From: Deltaproteobacteria bacterium
Lineage (GTDB): Bacteria > Myxococcota > Polyangia > Haliangiales > Haliangiaceae
NCBI GenBank assembly: GCA_018262455.1
Contig: JAGSPR010000499.1
Span: 1 to 8,797, forward strand
Direction of reading: 5' to 3'
Length of the DNA: 8,797 nt
Shown: one piece after another, positions 5,394 through 8,797 of the stretch
Layout of the letters: each line of letters begins with the position of its first letter
Numbering within the stretch: the stretch's first letter is position 1
Made by a program: the position numbers and the translations under genes
Notes under the pieces: generated by a model
Databases searched by the model: none
The model's input: only the letters and a program-made list of their open reading frames with translations
Told to the model about the DNA's origin: nothing

Positions 5394-6584
5394 TCATCGC
5401 CCGAGGCCGCGCGGCTCCGGTTCCTCACCGCCGAGATACAGCGGCCGCGAGTCGGTGGCGATCTGCCAGACCGTGAACGGGCGAAACGTCTCGTCGGTGC
5501 CGCGCAGCCGTGGGCTGCGCTCGAGCTGGCTCGCCGTGCAGACGAGCTTGCCATCGGGCCCGAGGCTCATCGTGTCGGGCCAGAGCAGGGTGGAGCTCTG
5601 CGCGATCAGCTCGAGCCGGCCGTCGTCGAGCCGCCAGATCGAGTTGTGCTCGTAGTCGGTGAGGAACAGCCGGCCGGCCGTGTCTTCGAGCAGGCCGTCG
5701 GACGCAAAGCCCAGGTCACCCAGATCCTCGATCGTCCCCGCGATCTCGAGATCGGTCCAGTTCGGATCGACGAGCCCGTCGGTGTTGACGCGGTAGAGGT
5801 GACGGCTCGTGAGCGGGCGATAGTACAGGTGGTGGCCGTCGGCATCGAGCGCGACGCCGTCGACGCCGGCGCGGAACGGCGTGCCTGCCTTGCTGCCCTG
5901 GCGGATGATCAAGGGCTGCCCCTCGCAGGACGTGACGAGGTTGGGCTCCGGCCGCATCGAGGGATGATCGCCCAGCCTGCGCATCATCGTGCCGCGGCCG
6001 AGATCGATGACGATCAGCCCGTTGGGCCCCTCGCTCGACGCATCGGTCAGGAAGGCCGTGCCGGCGCTGCCGTGCGTCAGGTCGATCCGGACGTCGCTGA
6101 TCATCGCCGTCGGTCCCGCGATCTCGGGTGGCAAGACCAGCCGCCGCACCACCTCGTTGGTCCTCAGATCGATCGCCACCAGCTTCGGCGTCCCGGGCCG
6201 GATCGGCTGTTGCCCGACCTTGCCCGAGTCCAGGATCCACAACCGGCCGAGGCCATCGAACGTGATCGCCTGCACCGACAGCAGCCGATCGTCGGCGGGA
6301 TCGCCGAGATCCTGCTGGAACCCGGGCGGATAGAGCACCGGCGTGCCGGCGACCAGCTCGCCGAGGCTGTAGGGCGCCTGCTCGTCGAGCGCGCGCGAGA
6401 ACGACACGAACGTGCGCCCGCCCGGCGAGACCGCGATACCGACGGGGGGATTGGCGAACTGCGCGAACACCGAGGGTGTCGTCGCCAACACATCCGGATC
6501 GACGATCGTGGGCGCGAAACATCCGCACGCGATCGTGCCCAGCGCCCAGGAACCCAGCACTCGTCGAGTGATCGCAGAGCGCAT
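5394..6584 (-). CDS. Secreted Yellow / major royal jelly protein (MRJP) family protein
   Basis: A 396-residue protein. Residues 1-22 form a signal with Cys20 and Cys22 at its end (G-T-I-A-C-G-C), so it may be a lipoprotein with a non-standard box. The remainder shows the Yellow/MRJP beta-propeller pattern: PPVGIAVSPGGRTFVSFSR (46-64), AITFDGLGRLWILDSG (106-121), KLVAIDLRTNEVVRRL (134-149), ISDVRIDL (162-169), a GVDGVALDADGHHLYYRPL-type stretch (240-258) with SRHLYRV, and LLWPDTMSLGPDG (333-345). In insects the family includes royal jelly proteins and L-dopachrome-conversion-associated proteins; bacterial members have no settled role. The start at 6584 is set by a strong GGAGG 8 bases upstream and by the signal peptide, although the frame extends to 6719. 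It converges on the three-part fusion gene (18-base gap) and diverges from htpG. Confidence 0.85.
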   Translation of the reverse strand: MRSAITRRVLGSWALGTIACGCFAPTIVDPDVLATTPSVFAQFANPPVGIAVSPGGRTFVSFSRALDEQAPYSLGELVAGTPVLYPPGFQQDLGDPADDRLLSVQAITFDGLGRLWILDSGKVGQQPIRPGTPKLVAIDLRTNEVVRRLVLPPEIAGPTAMISDVRIDLTHGSAGTAFLTDASSEGPNGLIVIDLGRGTMMRRLGDHPSMRPEPNLVTSCEGQPLIIRQGSKAGTPFRAGVDGVALDADGHHLYYRPLTSRHLYRVNTDGLVDPNWTDLEIAGTIEDLGDLGFASDGLLEDTAGRLFLTDYEHNSIWRLDDGRLELIAQSSTLLWPDTMSLGPDGKLVCTASQLERSPRLRGTDETFRPFTVWQIATDSRPLYLGGEEPEPRGLGR

Positions 6585-6592
6585 GGCGACGA

Positions 6593-6597
6593 CCTCC
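6593..6597 (-). promoter_or_regulatory. Strong Shine-Dalgarno that sets the MRJP-family start
   Basis: On the minus strand GGAGG sits 8 bases before the ATG at 6584. It is the best ribosome site in the window and rejects the longer 6719 start. It contrasts with the other genes, which mostly lack one. Confidence 0.75.
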
Positions 6598-6765
6598 GAC
6601 AGACGAATTTGCACACGCGGTGCCAGCAGCCGGGTCTGCTGCCACTCCATCCAAACAGGCCGCGCCGCGCGAACCTGCGCGCCGATGTCACATCGCAACC
6701 CGTCCGGGCTTCGCAGCACGGAGGTCGGCGATCAGCTCGGAGTGTCTCGCAGGGGCGGAAGTCGC

Positions 6766-6771
6766 TATAAC
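6766..6771 (+). promoter_or_regulatory. TATAAC -10 element directly upstream of htpG
   Basis: TATAAC matches TATAAT at 5 of 6 positions and is followed by 8 bases (CCCCAGCG) and the htpG ATG at 6780. A start site 7-9 bases downstream would fall on or beside the ATG, so the mRNA is probably leaderless. No convincing -35, sigma-32 box (CTTGAAA/CCCCAT) or CIRCE repeat is visible. The rest of the 195-base divergent gap shows no other clear element on this strand. Confidence 0.45.
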
Positions 6772-6779
6772 CCCCAGCG

Positions 6780-8639
6780 ATGAGTGAACGCCGCGAGTTT
6801 CAGGCCGAGGTCAAGCAGCTGCTGGACCTGGTGGTCCATTCCCTCTACTCCGACAAGGACATCTTCTTGCGCGAGCTGGTGTCGAACGCCTCGGACGCGC
6901 TGGACAAGTTGCGCTTCGAGCAGCTGACCACGCCCGAGCTCCGCATCGGCGAGCCCGGGATCCGGATCGAGCTCGATCCCGAACAACGCACGCTGTCGAT
7001 CGCCGATAACGGGATCGGGATGAGCCGCGACGAGGTCGTCCAGAACATCGGCACGATCGCGAAGTCGGGCACCAAGGAGTTCCTCGCGGCCGTCAAGGAG
7101 GCGCGCAAGTCCGAGGTCCCGCCGGAGCTGATCGGCCAGTTCGGCGTCGGCTTCTACTCCGCGTTCATGGTCGCCACCACCGTCACCCTCGTCACCCGGC
7201 GTGCCGGCCAGGATCGCGCGACGCGCTGGGAGTCCACCGGAGACGGCACGTACACGATCGGCGATGCCGAGCGCACCGAGCCGGGCACCACGGTGACGTT
7301 GCAGCTCCGGCCGCTGTCCGACGACGAGGCGCTCGCCGACTACACGACCGAGTCGGTGATCGAGGGCATCATCAAGCGTTACTCGGACTTCGTCGGCTAT
7401 CCGATCCGGCTCGGCGATCGAACCCTCAACTCGATGAAGGCGATCTGGGATCGCCCCAAAGCGGAGGTCACCGAGACCGAGTATCGCGAGTTCTACCGTC
7501 ACATCTCGCATGACTGGACCGATCCGCTGCGTTCGATCCCGGTGAGGATGGAGGGCACGATCGAGGCCTACGCGCTGCTCTACATCCCGTCGAAGGCGCC
7601 GTTCGATCTGTACAGCGCCGAGATGAAGCGAGGCCTCCAGCTCTACGTCAAGCGCGTGTTCGTGATGGACGAGTGCAAGGAGCTGCTGCCGTCGTACCTG
7701 CGGTTCGTGCGCGGGGTCGTCGACGCCCACGATCTGTCGCTCAACGTCTCGCGCGAGATCCTCCAGAAGGACCGCCAGATCGCGATCATCCGCAAGCAGC
7801 TCGTCAAGAAGGTGCTCGCCACGCTCGAGGACATGAAGCGCGACCAGCCCGCCGACTACCAGAAGTTCTGGAGCGAGCTGGGGCCGGCCGTCAAGGAGGG
7901 CATGCTGTCGCCCGATGGCGATCACGACAAGCTGCTCGACCTCGTGCTCGCGCCGTCGACCGCCCATCCCACCGAGCCGACCTCGCTCGAGCAATACGTC
8001 TCGCGCATGAAGGAGGGCCAGGAGGCGATCTACCTGCTCACCGGGGCCTCGAAGGAGACCGCCGCGAGGTCGCCGCTGCTCGAGGGCTTCGTCGCCAAGG
8101 GCTACGAGGTGCTGCTGTTCACCGATCCGGTCGACGAGATCTGGCTCGAGCGCGCGCCGCGCTACAAGGACAAGCCGCTGCAGTCGATCGCGCACGGCGA
8201 CGTCAAGCTCGGCAGCAAGGACGACGCCGACCAGGCCTCCGCCGCGCTCGACCAGAAGCAGAAGGAGTTCGGCGACCTGCTGAACTGCTTGCGAGTCCAC
8301 CTGCAGGACGACATCAAGGAGGTCCGGCTGTCGCAGCGGCTGACCACGTCGCCCGCCTGCATCGTCGGCGACGAGCACGATCCGAGCCCGCGCCTCCAGC
8401 GGATGATGGAGCAGCTCGGACAGCCGGCGGGCAAGATCAAGCGCGTCCTCGAGCTCAACCCCGGGCACGCGCTGCTCCCCAGACTCCACGACATGTTCGC
8501 GGCGAGCAACGCCGATCCGCGCCTCCAGCTCTACGCGCACCTCCTGCTCGGTCAGGCGCAGCTCGCCGAGTCCGGCCAGGTCGGAGATCCAGTCGGGTTC
8601 GCCCAGGCGCTGACCGAGCTGATGCTGGGAACCAGCTAG
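6780..8639 (+). CDS. htpG: HtpG, bacterial Hsp90 molecular chaperone
   Basis: A 619-residue cytoplasmic ATP-dependent chaperone that works as a homodimer, full length for the family. The N-terminal GHKL ATPase domain (about 1-215) has [12 protein letters not shown] with catalytic Glu32 and Mg-binding Asn36, ADNGIGM with nucleotide-binding Asp77, and the lid motif GQFGVGFYS at 119-127. The middle domain (about 225-490) has [24 protein letters not shown] sequence, [20 protein letters not shown] and LNVSREILQ, whose Arg325 corresponds to the ATP-contacting arginine. The C-terminal dimerisation domain ends near LTELMLGTS. No key residue is missing. The start is ATG 6780, which fits the family N-terminus; there is no Shine-Dalgarno, and TATAAC lies 8 bases upstream. 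Single-gene unit, divergent from the MRJP-family gene. Confidence 0.97.
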
Positions 8640-8652
8640 ACCACCCGGACGA

Positions 8653-8678
8653 CCACTGGTCAGTCGGCTAGCCAGTGG
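8653..8678 (+). terminator. Inverted repeat 14 bases after htpG, possible terminator
   Basis: CCACTGG (8653-8659) and CCAGTGG (8672-8678) form a perfect 7-bp stem with a 12-base loop. No T-run follows, so it is not a textbook intrinsic terminator; it may be a Rho-assisted stop or an RNA-stabilising 3' end. Two more dyads follow: TGGCG/CGCCA (8676-8690) and GGCGGC/GCCGCC (8701-8727). Nothing else is evident to the window end at 8797. Confidence 0.35.
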
Positions 8679-8797
8679 CGCATGACGCCAACGACTCGAG
8701 GGCGGCCGTGGTCCTGGTGGTGCCGCCAAGTTACTAGATCTTCGCCCTTGCTGCGCTGTGTCATTCCGGCATCAGGTTTGCACCGGCCGGGCGCCAA

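Noticed and set aside
6585..6719. Longer start of the MRJP-family gene at 6719
   Set aside because: The GGAGG at 6597-6593 and the signal peptide both point to ATG 6584; the extension has no such support.
5646..6770. 374-residue plus-strand frame opposite the MRJP-family gene
   Set aside because: Arg/Asp/Gln-rich shadow of a gene with a signal peptide, strong Shine-Dalgarno and family motifs on the other strand.
6765..8729. 654-residue minus-strand frame opposite htpG
   Set aside because: It is the antisense of an intact htpG; its Arg/Leu/Glu/Asp-rich sequence is typical of a GC-rich shadow frame and it matches no family.
8660..8797. Open minus-strand frame running from the right edge to a TGA at 8662-8660, which would be the 3' end of a gene converging on htpG
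   Set aside because: Only 45 codons, about 69% G/C third positions against roughly 90% in the solid genes here, and no recognisable sequence. It may still be real if it continues to the right.

Overview
This is a very GC-rich, gene-dense stretch of bacterial chromosome. Codon third positions are almost all G or C in the convincing genes. The mix of an HtpG chaperone, several secreted lipoproteins of obscure families (one DUF4139, one Yellow/major-royal-jelly-like) and short gaps between genes suggests a Myxococcota-type (delta-proteobacterial) genome, perhaps near Kofleriaceae/Haliangium. That placement is an inference from gene content and composition, not from a marker gene. There are no RNA genes, insertion sequences, CRISPR arrays or prophage genes that I can support.

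Layout. The left edge holds the first codons of a minus-strand DUF3127 gene. It diverges from a short plus-strand gene (196-573) whose protein resembles only the C-terminal helical tail of sortilin/VPS10-type BNR-repeat proteins. A 280-base gap (574-853) with a strong imperfect hairpin leads into a small predicted lipoprotein of unknown function (854-1558). This converges, 14 bases apart, on a large DUF4139 lipoprotein (1573-3819, minus). A compact 68-base divergent promoter region then separates the DUF4139 gene from a two-gene plus-strand unit: a two-cluster ferredoxin-like protein (3888-4184) and, 9 bases later, an unusual three-part protein DUF3565-DUF1971-YwiC-like (4194-5375). That unit converges, 18 bases apart, on a Yellow/MRJP-family secreted beta-propeller protein (5394-6584, minus). 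A 195-base divergent region separates it from htpG (6780-8639, plus). The last 158 bases hold only inverted repeats.

Two features stand out. First, most genes here lack a Shine-Dalgarno sequence but have a -10-like hexamer a few bases before the start codon: TACACT three times (at 10-11 bases), TATAAC before htpG and TATGCT before the DUF3127 gene. This suggests widespread leaderless or nearly leaderless transcription. The DUF4139/ferredoxin pair shows it as a near mirror image around a perfect 10-base palindrome. Second, the ferredoxin plus three-part fusion looks like a small redox/stress module. DUF1971 is the TehB-linked cupin-like domain, YwiC lies beside the nitrate-respiration genes in Bacillus subtilis, and the ferredoxin lacks one canonical cluster-I cysteine. 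The fusion has a credible internal start with its own Shine-Dalgarno, so the membrane half may also be made separately.
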